NCBI GenBank assembly: GCA_963580455.1
Contig: OY756964.1
Span: 20,620,001 to 20,684,000, forward strand
DNA length: 64,000 nucleotides
Direction: 5' to 3'
Source: Euonymus europaeus
Lineage: Eukaryota > Streptophyta > Magnoliopsida > Celastrales > Celastraceae
Both the position numbers and the translations under genes were made by a program. Below, piece after piece: positions 35,915 to 49,865 of this stretch (its first letter is position 1; each line of letters starts with the position of its first letter). The notes under the pieces were generated by a model. That model saw nothing but the letters and a program-made list of their open reading frames with translations, ran no database searches and was not told the DNA's origin.

Positions 35915-38160
35915 ACTTAATATATTCTCTATCCACAACCGCATCTCTTAATATATTCTATAAATTTCTGTAAAAGTACACATTTTCACCAATTTACAGT
36001 TTTTGAAATAGTAACAGCACACATCAATTACTATAATCCAATACTCTAAATTATTTAAATATTCATTTCTTCAATCACTTCTTATTTAATTAAACTAAAT
36101 CAATTTTACTATTTTTATAACATCAAATCTTACCATATTAAGTAATAATAAAATGATATTTAATATTAATATTTTTTATTAACAAGTTAGTATTTGATAT
36201 TAATAATTTTCTAATACATAATTTATGTGGTAATTGATTTACGTGGTCACAAATAATTATTGATTTTAATTTTTAATACATGACAAATATTTTATTTAAG
36301 TTGGTCAACGTCTATTTAAAAAAATAATTTTTTTTAATAAATAACAGTTTTGCTATTGTTGAAAGGGTATCCTCACTAAATAATATTTTCAACTAATAAC
36401 CATATTGTCTTTCTTAAAAAGCCTTAAACTTTATGGTATTTCCTTTCCAAAAAATAGGTACAAAAAAAAAAAAATAATAATATAGAGGCATGAAATATAT
36501 ATGACCGCGCAATGATAACATTGATAATTTTCATGCAAGGAGGGTACACACACGAGAGAAGAAATAATAATAATTTTTTTAATAAAATAATACCCAGTTT
36601 TGCTACAGTGCGACGCTAGGAGTCAAGTCGCACTGTAACAAAACTGAACTTTGCTATGTAATTTAGAGAGATTGCTGTATATCAGAAAAAGATAAAAAAA
36701 ATACCCTAAATTAGAAAAGAGTATGTGTATTTCGTAACTAATGGAGATGGCCTAAGGGTCAGGCCAGGCACATCGTGTCAAGCTTGCCCGGCAAACAAGT
36801 CTGGCCCATTTTTTATGATTTAATAATTAGAAAAATCTAAAAGGAGTGATTAAATACATTGATCGTTATGTGATATGGTAATTTGAATGGTAATCAAGCC
36901 CTCAAAAAAATAATGAACTCATAAGCATAGAAATTGAAATATGAACCAATGAATTGGAAATGCGTATTTATAAAACTGATTAACTTATAATTGTTATGCA
37001 AGGCTACATCACTCCCTAACTTAGATTTTAGTTACATACTATGGATGAAATAGAAAAACCAAATTCTTCAAGAATTATATGAGAATTGAATTGAAAATGG
37101 AACCCATAAAGAAATCTCCAGTGTGATTCTCTTCCATGTAAAGCTTTAGCCACTCTCTATTTCGTAGAATTATTCGCTTCGCCGCTACCTACCTCTTAGA
37201 CGATGACTCCTTTAGAGTTTCTATCTCAAAACCTCTCTCCTTCTACATGAGCACTTGTCTTCGCTCCAACGACTTGATCGCACAGTCTTTGCAAATTCTT
37301 CAATTTTTTACTAGACATCCGTAGATGACTAACTCCAATTTACGCAAGCCAACGATCCTAATTGACATCACTTGTGAAGTAAAATAATATGAGTAACAAT
37401 TTGAATTGATGGACACTATTTGCACCCACATTTATCTACTGACATCCCATTAATCTCAAAAACATGATTCTAAAAACACCCCAAACCCTTCTCCTTCACG
37501 CTCCTTATCTCCTTCTCTATTGTCCTTCTGCCATGGTATCATTTCATTTTCTCAATATCTTCCCCATTACTACCCACTATATGATCTATGATTATATTGG
37601 GGAAGCCATTAGCCTTTCTTCCTAGGGCGACCCGTGGAACGTCCCCTATTTTTTTTTTCTGTTCTTTGTGCTCAGAATGAATCTTTCTTCGTGCTGTTGG
37701 TTTAGCACTCATTCCATTCGGATCTGGTATGCTAGCAGGAGCATACTGCTTAGAAGATCTGACGTTGCTTCCCTCCTCCTCCTCTGTTTCTGCTCATGAT
37801 TACCTTCACCTAGAAAAGAGCCAACTTCTAATGAATCCTCAACTACCAATCCTTTTATAGCACCATTCCCATTGGAATATGATAAATCAATACCAGTCCC
37901 CTTCTGCACAGGAATATCATGAACTGAATATGGTTATGTTACCTGCAAATCTACCAGCAACAGAATGAGATCTACATTGTTACTGATTTTATTGGGTAAG
38001 GCAGCATATATTTCATTGTTTGCACATTGTAAACCAACTTCCCCTTCCGCTTTCATTATTTCATGTTATTTTACAATCACAAATTTCACCTTGATGTTTT
38101 GAAACCGTTCTGAGCTGAGAAATCTGCTGCTATTACTGACTCATACAGAAGTCCTATTAT
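35915..38160. other. AT-rich intergenic DNA with a 20-bp stem hairpin
   Basis: No gene is supported. A hairpin with 20-bp arms and one mismatch lies at 36595-36646. Near 37640-37920 are short open stretches with uneven composition that I do not recognise. Confidence 0.4.
36595..36646. repeat. Inverted repeat, 20-bp arms, 12-base loop
   Basis: CAGTTTTGCTACAGTGCGAC (36595-36614) pairs with GTCGCACTGTAACAAAACTG (36627-36646) with one mismatch. The GC-richer arms stand out from flanking AT-rich DNA. It is probably the core of a small MITE. Confidence 0.7.
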
Positions 38161-38165
38161 GAGAA

Positions 38166-38660
38166 TTGAGAAAGGGCAAACAGATGAAGCTTAATGTTTT
38201 TGCAAATGATTTAGCAAAAAACATCGAGTGTGCTCTTCCTCATATTGACAGTGCTAAAGAATTTATGAAATCTGTGGAAGAGCGCTCCCAGACTGTTGAT
38301 AACTCATTTTCTAGGACATTGATTGGTACCTTAACCACTATGAAATTTGATGGTTCTCATGCATACCATGCATAAGCATGTTATTGAAATGACGAATATT
38401 GCAGCAAGGCTTAAGTCCTTATAACCCAGACCATAATCCCACGAAATGAAAGATGTCTTTATGGGAAACAGAAAGAAAGCTCTAGTTAAATTAAATCCAT
38501 TGGAACCTACAGTTTGACTAACACTAGAAATCATTTAGATCTGTTTGAAACCTTTTATGTGCCTTCTATTTCTCGCAATTTAATTTCCTTGAACTTGATC
38601 CTTCTGGGTACTCTCTCTACCTGATAGAAGTTGAGAATATATTTTTCATGGTTACTGTAC
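38166..38660 (+). pseudogene. Degraded copia gag and gag-pre-integrase remnant
   Basis: Translation across two frames gives copia-like text: SFSRTLIGTLTTMKFDGSHA, then after a frameshift HVIEMTNIAARLKSL, both from the gag region. Further on comes LDLFETFYVPSISRNLISL, the segment around the protease and pre-integrase boundary. Stops and shifts separate the blocks, and most of the polyprotein is gone. No LTRs were found. Confidence 0.72.
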
Positions 38661-40310
38661 TCAGTTTTCTGGATCAAGAAAGTAAAGTCAGTTGATTCCA
38701 ATTCCTATAAAGATCACTAATGAATTCAGTTACGTTTCCTACGCATTATTGTTTAATTGCATCTATTGATTGTGAAGATCATGAAGTTCCACTATCTATG
38801 TATATATATGATTATGTGATTGTTTATTGTCTATAATCTTTAATGCATTTCACATTGATGTCTTAATCTCCAGTGACCTTAGGGTTTGCCTGTTGCTAGA
38901 TCTCCTGCTTCAATTTTTTGTATTGGAATTTTTAAATTAAATGAAAAATGCGCTCTTTCGACCATCGCTGTATTCATTTCTGCCTTGTTCTTTTGGGCAG
39001 GAACGTATACAAAATGAACTTGCGATATTGTGATTGTGTGGTAGTTGTTTTGCAAATGGACCTCGTTGGATGATATGATATAAAGCGATTGATAGACGAT
39101 CGATTGGATCAGCTTTGAATGGAAGCTATTGGCACAGCCATTTATATATGCTTCGGGCATTTTATGGAAAAAAATATCGAACAAGTACCTGATTTTTTTT
39201 TCAGAAAAGTAAGAAAACATATATGAAAGGGAAATTGTGACCTCGAGTTGATTTTTCTGTGACACATGACGTACGTACATGGATGATTCTGTGGGTCTAT
39301 GCTCGACTTTGTTGGTTATACCAGTTGAACTTACAGGCATTGGTTGTTTGTGCGTATGGTATTGGATACTTTGGTTGTTTGTGTATTGTGGTATTGGATA
39401 CACACATTGTTACATCATATTTTTCTTTTCTTTTTTGTCCTAGTTATATTGGTTTGTCATTTCCTTGATGGAGATCTTGCTTCCACTTTTACTCCCATGC
39501 ATGAATACTCTAGTGTCTCAATCTGTCATGGTTTTTAAATACGGTTTAATTTTCCAAGTAGGATGATCGTCTAATGGTTTTGTTTCCTATAGTTATGTTT
39601 AGCTTTCATCTCGTGCATGCATTCTATCGAGAGTGTAGTAACCGATTTTCGTACTCTAAATTTGCGGTTCTCTCCGATGTAGAATAAGAAGAGAAATTTG
39701 ATCTTGTTTTATTCCTGTGCAGTGAGATACCGTCAAGGATTCAAGATGATGAGATATTTTTAATTTCTAATAATATGGATGACTGCAAATGACCATGTTT
39801 TTGGTCTATTCCTATCATAACAGGAGACACAAATTTAAGGAATTATGTAGGGAAGAGGTCACATACAGCATCCCAAGGTCCAGTAGCCACATCTTTGTGG
39901 GGTTCATGAGAGAAACAGCTGCTTACAGTGTATTTAGCATAACTTGTGTTTTCAAGAGAGTGATCTGCATATATAGACTGAATTCTTTGCTTACTGGCCA
40001 ATCATGGCAGAACACATGGATCTTTTGCAGCCTGTGGCAGAAATGCATAATGGAATGCCACGTAAAGATAACCAAAACCATGATTATAATGTTACTAAAT
40101 ATTGATGTAAAAGGGCACAAAATGCGTCTAGAAATTACAATAAGAATAGCTTAAATGGGATCCCCATATGGGTTTTGCAGGGGATTAACTGATACACAAA
40201 TCTAGAGACTAAAAATTGAAAAAAGAAAGAGGCTTTTTCAGCCAAAAATGAAAAATTGAGAAGTGAATTTAATTTGAGGCTAGCTAGGGAGGTAGGGAAT
40301 GGTCATATCA
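38661..40310. other. Intergenic DNA downstream of CYP707A
   Basis: No coding sequence is supported. The part next to 40310 should be the 3' untranslated region of the CYP707A gene. The region may hold further decayed copia sequence, but I cannot show it. Confidence 0.4.
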
Positions 40311-42813
40311 TCATGTGGTGTAATATGCGTTTGAGCTGGTAGATTCTTTCCAAAATCTGGCTGGTAGTCCATAGAGAGGGACTGGGAATGGGCCATACTG
40401 GATCCCATTTTCAGATCCTACCACTTCCCACCTGCAATAATACCAACAACAACATGCCTTTGTCAATACAAATATATACACAAATCAATCACTCTTGTTC
40501 CTCTTATTTGTTAATTTTTATTATTTCATGCAACTAGTGATACTAAAGGACTCTGTTTAATTACATCAAAAAAAGAAGTATTTCAAACATAATTCTGGCA
40601 ACTGTACCTGAAGTTGGTGACCAAGTGGTGGACTGCAATAAGCATTTCCAGCTTTGCAAGTTCATGTCCTGGGCAGGAATGTACTCCACTGCCAAATGGC
40701 ATGAATGTATTGGGTTTTGGGGCAACCTTTACGTATTGAAATTGAATGAATCAGAAAAAAAAGACAAATACAAGAGACAATTAGGCATAACTAAAATTAG
40801 GTATATATTGTTTGCAGGGGCTTGACGGTTCGAGTTTAGACATATCGAATGTAATACAGGACGGGGTGTTTATGCCATTAGACCAAATGTCAGGGATTCC
40901 ATATTACTCAAAAGAAAAAAAGGAGGTGTTCAATATTACCTCAAATCTTGAAGGATCAAACTTTTGAGGATCATTGAAAAATTCTGGATTGTGATGAATG
41001 TTCCTGAACAGAGGCATCACCTTCCAACCTTTTGGAATGAGGTACCCTGTAACCAATTTACAATCTTAGTAATTGACAATTAGTGCCACTTCCATCTATC
41101 ATTTACTACTGTTTAGTGCAAGTTATTCCTCTTACCCTTGTATTCAACATCAGCCACTGCTTCTCTAAAGGTGAAAGATATAATGCTTGCCATTCTCAAG
41201 CTCTCCAAAATAACCTGACAAGTCCACATTTGATTCCCAGTGGTCATGAAACAAAATTTCGCAGTTGGGTCCCAGTGAAACTGTTAATGCATGGAATATG
41301 TTTGACAAAATGCGTCTTTGAAGTTTGAAACATACCTTGTAAGTTTGAGGCATGTTCCTTGTTTGGCTCCAACTCAATGGCCTGTTACCTTCAACATTCA
41401 CTTTTTGAATTGCCCTCTGTTCAGCCTACAAAGAAAAAAAAAATAATTACTACAAATCTCCTGGCGATCTTATTCTCAAAAACAAGACAAATGAAGCTGA
41501 GAGTGACTCTGTTTGTTGTTCTAGACTCTGCCAGGAAATTTGGCTTGTTGTGAAGAAATAATCTTTACCTTGACTACCTCTAGAAGTTTTGGATTGTCAT
41601 AAAGGTACTTGACAATCCATGTCAAGGCACTGGCTGTTGTGTCTTGCGCCGCGAAAAGAACACCGATAATGTTATCCGCGATTTGATCTTCTGTTAGTGC
41701 TTCTCCTTTCTCGTCTTTGGAGTTCAATAGACATCCCAGCAGGTCCTTCTCTAGTACCTTCTTCTCCTTCCTCTCACCCAAAATCTTGCTGAGCCTCTGC
41801 CTTGCCTATATAAAAAAATCCTCTGTCTAAATTTATAGTCATGATGAGAAGAACTCCATTAACAAAACAGAGCTAGCAACAATTTGTGCTTACTAATAAA
41901 GCCTTTTTGTATGGACTTCCTGGGAAGTTTGTAGGGAAGGAATTATAGCCTTTATCAACTATGCTATAGTTTCTCTTCAGATCCTCTTTATAGTGGGGTT
42001 CTAGATGACCAAAAACTGGAAGTATACCCACTTCAAAAGAAATCTGCGATCACCCAGAAAAGGACACAAATCATATCAGACAACCAAGAATCACAGAAAA
42101 GCTTCAGAAGCTCAAATGTCAGAAGAATGAATATATAGAATACTTTAAAATATACAACAGAATATACAAATACTTTTGGGAAAGTGAAAAAGAATATTTA
42201 ACTAACCTTCTTCATTTCTTGAAAGGTATTTACAATAAGGCCCCCATCCCATTTATCAAAGGCTGAGGCTGTTATGGCTTCAATATCTGCCACCAAATTT
42301 CTAATTGCTCCAAGGGACAAGGAGCTCTGAACCAGCTTTCTTAGCCGGATATGGTAGTCTCCATGGTGAAAAAAGATGGCGGACGGACCGATTAGTTTTT
42401 CTTTGCTCTCTGGGTAAGTCGGCTTGAACAAGTGAGCTTGTGTGACTAGCACAAACCGTGCAGCCTCAGGACTAGCCAGCATCACACAGGGACAGCCCAA
42501 AATATGAGTCTTGAAAATCTCTCCATACCTAAATTTATTAAACCCACCACCACATTACCCAAAAATTCTCAACAAGAGTAGAGAGGAGAGCAGAAAATAA
42601 ACAAAATTTAAGCTACCTTTTCTGTTTTGTTGCAAAGAAGACATTTGGGTCTTGTGAGTAAAGTTGAAGTGTTTCACCTATGTATGGCCAACCCATTGAA
42701 CCTGGAGGGAGCCTAACTCTTTTGTTGGGGTCTCTCTGGTCTCTTGTTTTTATGAAATACAAAAATAGAGTGAGCAGAAACATGAGGACATAAGCAAGAG
42801 CTCTTAATTCCAT
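40311..42813 (-). CDS. CYP707A: Abscisic acid 8'-hydroxylase, cytochrome P450 CYP707A
   Basis: Nine exons (42813-42617, 42528-42207, 42043-41894, 41805-41569, 41425-41336, 41214-41136, 41046-40940, 40726-40608, 40431-40311) join with consistent phases to 473 residues. An N-terminal membrane anchor (LAYVLMFLLTLFLYFI) is followed by the Pro-rich hinge LPPGSMGWPYIGETL. P450 motifs are complete: FAAQDTTAS in helix I, ESLR (ExxR), FDPSRFE, and the haem loop FMPFGSGVHSCPG with the ligand Cys. The sequence GWPYIGETLQLYSQDPNVFF is typical of CYP707A. The enzyme hydroxylates ABA at C-8', the committed step to phaseic acid, at the ER. Which member (A1-A4) cannot be decided here. Confidence 0.95.
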
Positions 42814-45800
42814 CCCTTTCTCTCTCTGTGTGTATACTATACGAGCTTTGTAGTAAAATGCAGGATTTGTTTCCTTTGGTATCTCCGAGTCGAGATTTAT
42901 AAAAGAAATTTAAGGGATAAAGACAAAAGGGGCCACAGAATTTTCTTTTGTAATTAAAAATATTCTCAGAAACGTCCAAAAACACACACAGTAATCTGAA
43001 TATTGGTGGCTGAAACCAATGACGTTTAGCTATGAAATATTGAACGAGAGGTTTGTGGATTTTATAGGGAGGAGGAGATGGAGAGAGACGTTATAGGTAC
43101 AGTTACACTGGATGAAGATAGATTTGTTGTTTGCTATTTTTAGGGAGAAAGAGAAAATTGTATTTTTAAACCAATCAATTAGTGCACCCAGACCATGGCC
43201 CTTGAAATGGTAGATCTAAATCTTTAAAGAGAAAGATATATGCTTATCAACATTGTAACATAATTAAATTTCTAATTTTAATTATAGTGTAATCAGCTCT
43301 TCCATTGCACTAGTGTTATGCATTAGGCCAGCCCACACGACTTTGTACACTAAAATCTAGCACCAACCCATATTAATTTAGACCCACAAAAACTCGATTG
43401 TTACTTATCCATTTGGTAGCTTGCCTAGACATTGCGACTCCGTCTACTCGAGATAGGTGCTACATTTTCCAAACAAAAATTGAGCAAAATGAGTCTCATC
43501 CCTTAATTGGGCAACGGGTTTATGTGCCTAATTATGGCCTAAATTTTCACTAAGAAGTCTAAGATCGACACTTCTTCACCTGAGGACCCAATAGATTTCT
43601 CGATTTGTGCATATCATCCTTATGCAGGGGCCATATACGTCATGTGTTAAACCAGATATACATAGATATGTGTTTGGAAAGTTAATTAATTAACTATTCT
43701 CATTAATCAATAATCACTTTTTAAGCCCATGCACATCTTGATTTTACTATTAAAATACATATCTCAAAAGAATTTTTTTTCCCAACTCCAAAACATATTA
43801 TATCATTTATCCAATGTCCTAACTCCTAAAGAGTGGATCCACTTGTAGCCTATCTAGAGTGGCTCAAGCCCACCCTCAAATTTTAGAAGAAAATAATAAT
43901 AATTATACTACTAAATACCCAAATCCAAAATAAATTCATTTATTTCAATACAAACTAAGTCCTAACAGCCCAATTTAAAAAGTTCACAGCCTCTTTTCTC
44001 TAAACCTTCTAAGCGATCCTCCTCCTTCGAATTCAATCGAAAATTGATAATGACACAATAATGAAAATTTTTCAGAAGATAAAAACTTGACGGGATCAGG
44101 TGTAAAGAGTTTATTTTATAGTTTTTTTTTATATGCATAGTTGGAGTCTTAGAAACTTAGTTGAAAATTAGCTTCATCCTCATATTAATAATGTCCAAGT
44201 TGAGTGGCGTTTCATGAAAATGTGTTGTGTCTCCTGCAACAATAATCAATTGTTCAATTTCAAAAAAATAAAATAAAATAATCAATTGTTGTGAGGACTG
44301 CTTAATTAATGTGTCGTTAATTAATTGAACAAGTAATGTATTTTTGTAGTTGTTTTGACTTATAAAAGTAACATGATACGTAGCCCCCTCGATCAACATC
44401 ACAAGATACGATGAGACTGTGTCTTATAAAGTTAGTGTATGATTTAACCCTAGATATTTTTTGTTTAGAAAATTATGTTTTCGTTTTTATAAGTTAATTA
44501 CATATTTAACAGCTAATATGGTCTTACGATCTTATCTTCACTGACAATTGAATGGACACATACTATACTAAACTAATAATAATGATAAAATGATGTGACT
44601 AATGCGTTTGGAATCTTTCATATTTTCTGGTCCTCATTAGTCAGATTTACCTGGTTACATTGTACACGTCAAGAAAAAACTAAAAAGTGGAGCCAAAATC
44701 TGCAACATTCTTGTTAGGAAAAATAATTTTAAATTAAAGGACGAGAATTTTCGGTGATTAAAATTTCCAACAAGATCATGTGATTTCTCTTTATTGACAA
44801 AATCTTATCAACAACGAGAGCTTAGAGCGCATACTTGGTAAGGAAGTTAATGGGGGAGGGAATAATATACAAGAATATGTGTTTTATTCATATAATTGTA
44901 TTGAGAGATGTGTTTCGTTAATGTGAGTGAGTTTGTGGCTTGATTTTTGAGTAATAGATGTGAGATCCAATATTAATTTTAGTTAAAAAATAATGAAGAA
45001 ATTAAACGTTAGTGATTTGACTTTTGAAAGATAGAAAAAATTATATTGAGAGATATATTTTATTAATATGATTATACTAAAAACCCTATTTTACTCATGT
45101 CGATAAACATTTAAGATCACTATTTTGTCTAATAGAGATAGGAATGTGTTCTTCTATCACAGGTGGATGATTGATTCCTGATTGACATCGGACATCCAAC
45201 CAGCAGAGAGTACCTCCCTTGAAATTTTCAAGTTTCATGGGACAATGCTCAATTTCACGTTCTTAAGAGAGGGTTAAAAGCTTTACAAACGCACTGAGAG
45301 CATCCAAAAGTTACACCATCATTGTGGTTGCTCTGAGCTTGGATTCAAGACTAAATTGGGATCCCGTTGTATGCACTGAACGGTGATCCTGAGCTTGCCA
45401 GCTTGGATCTGGTCGGACTGTCATAAATTGATACGCTCAGTCAAAAAAAAAGAAGAAGATATTTTCAAGGGACAGAGTGGCATCCAGCTAGATATATTTT
45501 AAGGTCGGAATTCTTAAAGGATCTCCGGTATTCTCATTCTTTATAATTTTTGGATTCAGGTGGGTCCCATTGCTTTTGTACGGGAAGTATTGGGACCCCA
45601 AACCATTCTTAAATGCACCCAATCGTAAAAGGCCAAGTGCAGTGCTATGACATTATCAAGCACTCCAAATTTTGTAATTGGGTCTCATTTTTATTACATA
45701 TAAGTGGGTCCCATTTATTTATCCACATCAGCAAAACACATTTTTTAATACAATCATATCAACAAAACACATATTTCAATATAATTTTTTTCACTTTCCA

Positions 45801-48036
45801 TACACCAACACTCCAAATATCAAGTTTCAACAACATCTCTCTCATACTTTTATACCATTTTTCACTTTTTTCTATCTTTCTACACATCTTTCAATACAAT
45901 TTTTAAAATTACTATCTCTGCATACTCCAAAATTTCCAGCACTCCAAACACTTCTTCCATTGCTGGATTTTGATACTTGTCATAATCCTGGTGGGCCATT
46001 TGGAGAGACTTCGGATACGAGAGGGCCCCTGAAGTGGAGCCCACTTTGAGAGATCTTTGTGACTCATCACTCACACATGAACTGCCCGTGTCTAGATTTG
46101 TTATCGGGAATCTCTCCCCGTAGCTAGAGTGGCCGGCATCTCTTGCAATTTTTTTACAGTAGATTCCGCTATAAATAAATATATTTTTAGATAATAAAAC
46201 TTTTATTTTGTTTTTTAAAGATTATAAATGTATTTTTATTGAAATTATTAGTCTAATTATATATATATATTGAACCGTTGAATATAAATTTGAAACATTT
46301 TATTTGCTATCCATTTAATTTTTATTTAGTACAAAAATTATATTATTTGACTTGTAATTTCGATTAAAATACATTCATATTTTTTAAACAATAAAAAAAT
46401 AATACCTAAAAATCGATTTGCAGCAAAAATATGGAAAAATCCGGCGTTCCAGAGGAGATCGAAAACAAAATAACATTTAAAATTTTGATATATGTCAATA
46501 ATAATCAGACATAGGCGCGCAAGAGGAGTAATCCATTTCATCCGAGTTTTTTATTATTATTCTTATTATTAGTAGGAGAGGCAATTGTTAATCTAGTGCA
46601 ATAAAAAAACTGTGCCCTGTCTGATAACAATAAAGGGTTAATAGTGTATAACATCATTAAAAATAATATGTGTTTCATTTTAGTCATTGAAAATGAAACT
46701 TTCCATTTTAATTATTTGAAGTAAAAAAGGTCTGTCCGTTTGATTACTTTGACAATTTTTAAGAATTTCGGACATTAAACATGCCTATATGACAGATCGA
46801 CTGTTAAGTGATTTGTCTACGTCGAAATTATTTTTCACGTAGAGATATATAAAAGAATTAAAAATTACAATTACAATTCATCTACTCCCATCTAAATTTT
46901 GAATAATTGACTTAAAACGTTTTATTATTTGGTAACTAAAACTAAAATTAACCCTAACAATAAATGTTTGTATACCCTCAGTCTCCGTTTGTATTTTTTT
47001 AAGAAAGTATTTGGGAGGGCCCATTTGATTTAGACGTCTACGGTTTTATATGAAATTAGAGGATTGGCTGGACATCATTGGCACCGCTTCATTTATCCAA
47101 TATTTAATTGAGTCTTTGGCTTCCGATCATTCGCTGCGAGGTTGCAAACGAGCTAAAATGAGTGTTTTTATTATTATTTTATCTTTCGTAAAACTATTTT
47201 TTCCTCACCTTTACGGCGTCGTTGAAACCCTTCAATTACCATAACTCACAATTATTAAAATTAGTGATTGTGCGTAAAACAATTTTTTTTTCTTCACTTG
47301 TTCTCTTAGCAATTTAAATTTAAATTAATGTATATAATTTAATAAAAATGATTGCGGTGCCCCACTGAACCGAAATCTTCCACCTATGCGTAGCAAACCC
47401 GAACCGCGTAGGTTTGATAACTTTAACGTCAAATAATGAATGAGAATCCAACAGAGTACTATATGCGTGTGCGCTGGTGTATGTCTGTGTCATTCCCACA
47501 TTGGTGTGTTTCCCAGACACATGGCTATGCTAAACCTAAGCTAGAAATAGAAAGTCCCTAGCTGGAATGTTGGTTTGGTCATTTTCTGCTATCTACGTAG
47601 ACAATCATGCATGGCAGCCAGGAATGTACGTACGAAATCAGTACTATACGTGTCGACTATTGGTTTGGTTCTCCTTCCTATGACACCTGTTTGATTTCCT
47701 TGACAAGAAAATCTATTTGAAGATAGTTGGGGCATCTCTTGTAAGGGCTACGCGTCCACTTCTCACAACCCTCAACCCTACGTGATTTTTTTGTTCTAAA
47801 GTCGAATGTTTGAAAAAAATATAAATATAAATATATACGTATTCAGTACTGGTAGGGATTTCAATGACATTCATTTCTTGGGTATGATGACATCATAGCA
47901 AGAGATCCATTGAAAATCACACTCAATAAATGAATGATACATAATATTGGGATAATTTTAGAATAAAAATTACTGAGATTTTTATCATTTTTTATACGCA
48001 TTTCTGATTTTTCACAAAGTCTACAAAATTTATGTA

Positions 48037-48347
48037 AAGAGGCCCAACACACCTCTCTAAAATATCTCAATAGAGAGGGGAGGTAACTCAATTATAAGGC
48101 GGTTGCAGTCCCGATGTGGGATTCCCATAAGAGATTCTAACACTTTCATGCACATGTGGACCGATAAACTATACCAAAGTTTCAACACGTGGAGTAGAGG
48201 CAGCTCAACACCCGTTTCGATACCATGTAAAAAGACCTAACACAACTCTCTAAAAGACCCAATAAAAATAAAGAGATAATCCAATTATAAGACAGTTGTA
48301 GAGGTGGATAACATCCCAATGTGAGATTCCCGTAAGAGATTCTAACC
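48037..48347. repeat. Two diverged direct copies of a dispersed repeat
   Basis: Copy 1 (about 48037-48142) and copy 2 (about 48234-48347) share CTAACACAACTCTCTAAAA-like starts, CCAATTATAAG and a GATTCCC(A/G)TAAGAGATTCTAAC ending. The GATGTGGGATTC text is common in plant interspersed repeats. Confidence 0.6.
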
Positions 48348-48879
48348 ATTTACGAAAGGAGTACCAGCCCAACGTATGAAACTCGCCTACCGCCCCCTTT
48401 TTCTCTTAAAATCTACGCCGACAAACTCGAGCTCCTGATCCAGTGCATGCACCTGCCAATTTTGTCCTTGTCTGATTTTGCAAAAATTAAAAGCTTTCAG
48501 AATAAACACAGGTGTCCAATTTCATTACAGAGTCATACAACGGCGCCGTTTCAGTTTGCAAACCATTAAACAGGGTCATTTTGCTATCAAAGACAGCAAA
48601 GAAAAAACCAAGCCAAAAATACGCACGTGAGTAAAAAAGACGGAGGAACCCGGCCGGATAGAATTATTAGCTAGCACCCCTCTCCCGTGGATTATAAATA
48701 TATAAGTAATAATAGATAATAGATAATAGATTGATAGATAGATTCATCATTATTAAAAAAATCAACATTGACGAATATTGCTAGAGGATCTTCTCTTATA
48801 TTCTATCTAAAAATACTAGCTAGCTACAAAATGAATGTTTTTTAATAGAGGCAAGATGTAACTATTATGAGCCACTATA

Positions 48880-49205
48880 TATATAGATTTTCTATCATAT
48901 ACATTTAAATTTTGGAGTCCAAGACATGGAAACATTATATTTAAATTTTAATCGATTTTATGAATCTAACGATATATTTTTTTTTTAAATAAAAAATATA
49001 ATTCAACACAAAAAAGTATGATAATTCTAGACTATTGGATATAAAACACAAACATTTTATACACTTTTCAAGTTACATTTGATTTTTAATTTGTTTTGAA
49101 TAAAATATATATCGTTAGATTTATAAAGCCAATCAAACTCAAATTTATTTTTAAAAATTTTAAAAACATATTTCGAAGTCTAAAAGTGATCCCAAAAATT
49201 AAATG
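48880..49205. mobile_element. Candidate AT-rich MITE with long imperfect inverted ends
   Basis: ATGAATCTAACGATATAT (about 48958) and ATATATCGTTAGATTTATA (about 49107) are inverted counterparts. Similarity extends outward to ATACATTTAAA-type text on both sides. No reading frame is present. The outer boundaries are not sharp. Confidence 0.5.
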
Positions 49206-49209
49206 CACA

Positions 49210-49269
49210 TTTTAAATGTATATAAAAGATATATATATATATATATATATCTTTTATATACATTTAAAA
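49210..49269. repeat. 60-bp perfect palindrome
   Basis: Each 30-base half reads TTTTAAATGTATATAAAAG followed by alternating AT; the right half is the exact reverse complement of the left. It could extrude as a cruciform. It adjoins the candidate MITE at 48880-49205. Confidence 0.85.
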
Positions 49270-49835
49270 GATAATTAGAGCTTGGCTCCTTAGAAGGCTA
49301 CATAATTTTGTTAGGGATATATTACAAGACATGCATGCAATATTGTATTGAAAGTATTTATTAATAAAAGTATTTATTCCGTTTCAATGAGAATTCGTTT
49401 TTTTTCTTATAATATAATGTCGTGTGAATGTTTTCGAATATTCCATATAGTAAATGATCTGGTGTGAGAGTTCGGCTTACACACAAAAAATTAGGTCATT
49501 AGTTCACATGAAGGATAAGAATAGGTTCACAACCTAAGATGGAATTCGAAAAGCCAACGGTATAATTGCAACACTTGATTAAATATGTTTATCTTAACTA
49601 TGAGAACGGTATAATTCCGACTTCATGTGCTAGTACACTTTTGTGTATTGAACTAGACCAAGTTGAGGAAAATATTTTCATACTAACTATATAAAACAAA
49701 TATCTTGTAACTATTATGAGTGTTTATACTCTTAATTTCTATGCAAGTAATATGAATGATTATTAACTGAATATTATTTTGAGTCTCAAAAGAGTAACAA
49801 ATTTCGTGAGCAACAATTGAACTGAACGTTCAAAG

Positions 49836-49865
49836 TGCATCCAGCAGGAATCGAACCTACGAATT
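49836..49865 (-). pseudogene. 3' fragment resembling plastid tRNA-Ile (trnI-CAU)
   Basis: On the minus strand, AATTCGTAGGTTCGATTCC followed by TGCTGGATGCA matches the T arm and acceptor end of plastid trnI-CAU at 28 of 30 positions as I remember that gene. The 5' half is absent. It may be a small nuclear plastid insertion or tRNA-derived sequence in a retroelement. Confidence 0.4.

Noticed and set aside
45613..46074. Frames of about 97-123 codons with His/Phe/Ile-rich text
   Set aside because: Low-complexity AT-rich translation without domain, start context or splice support; likely a MITE interior.
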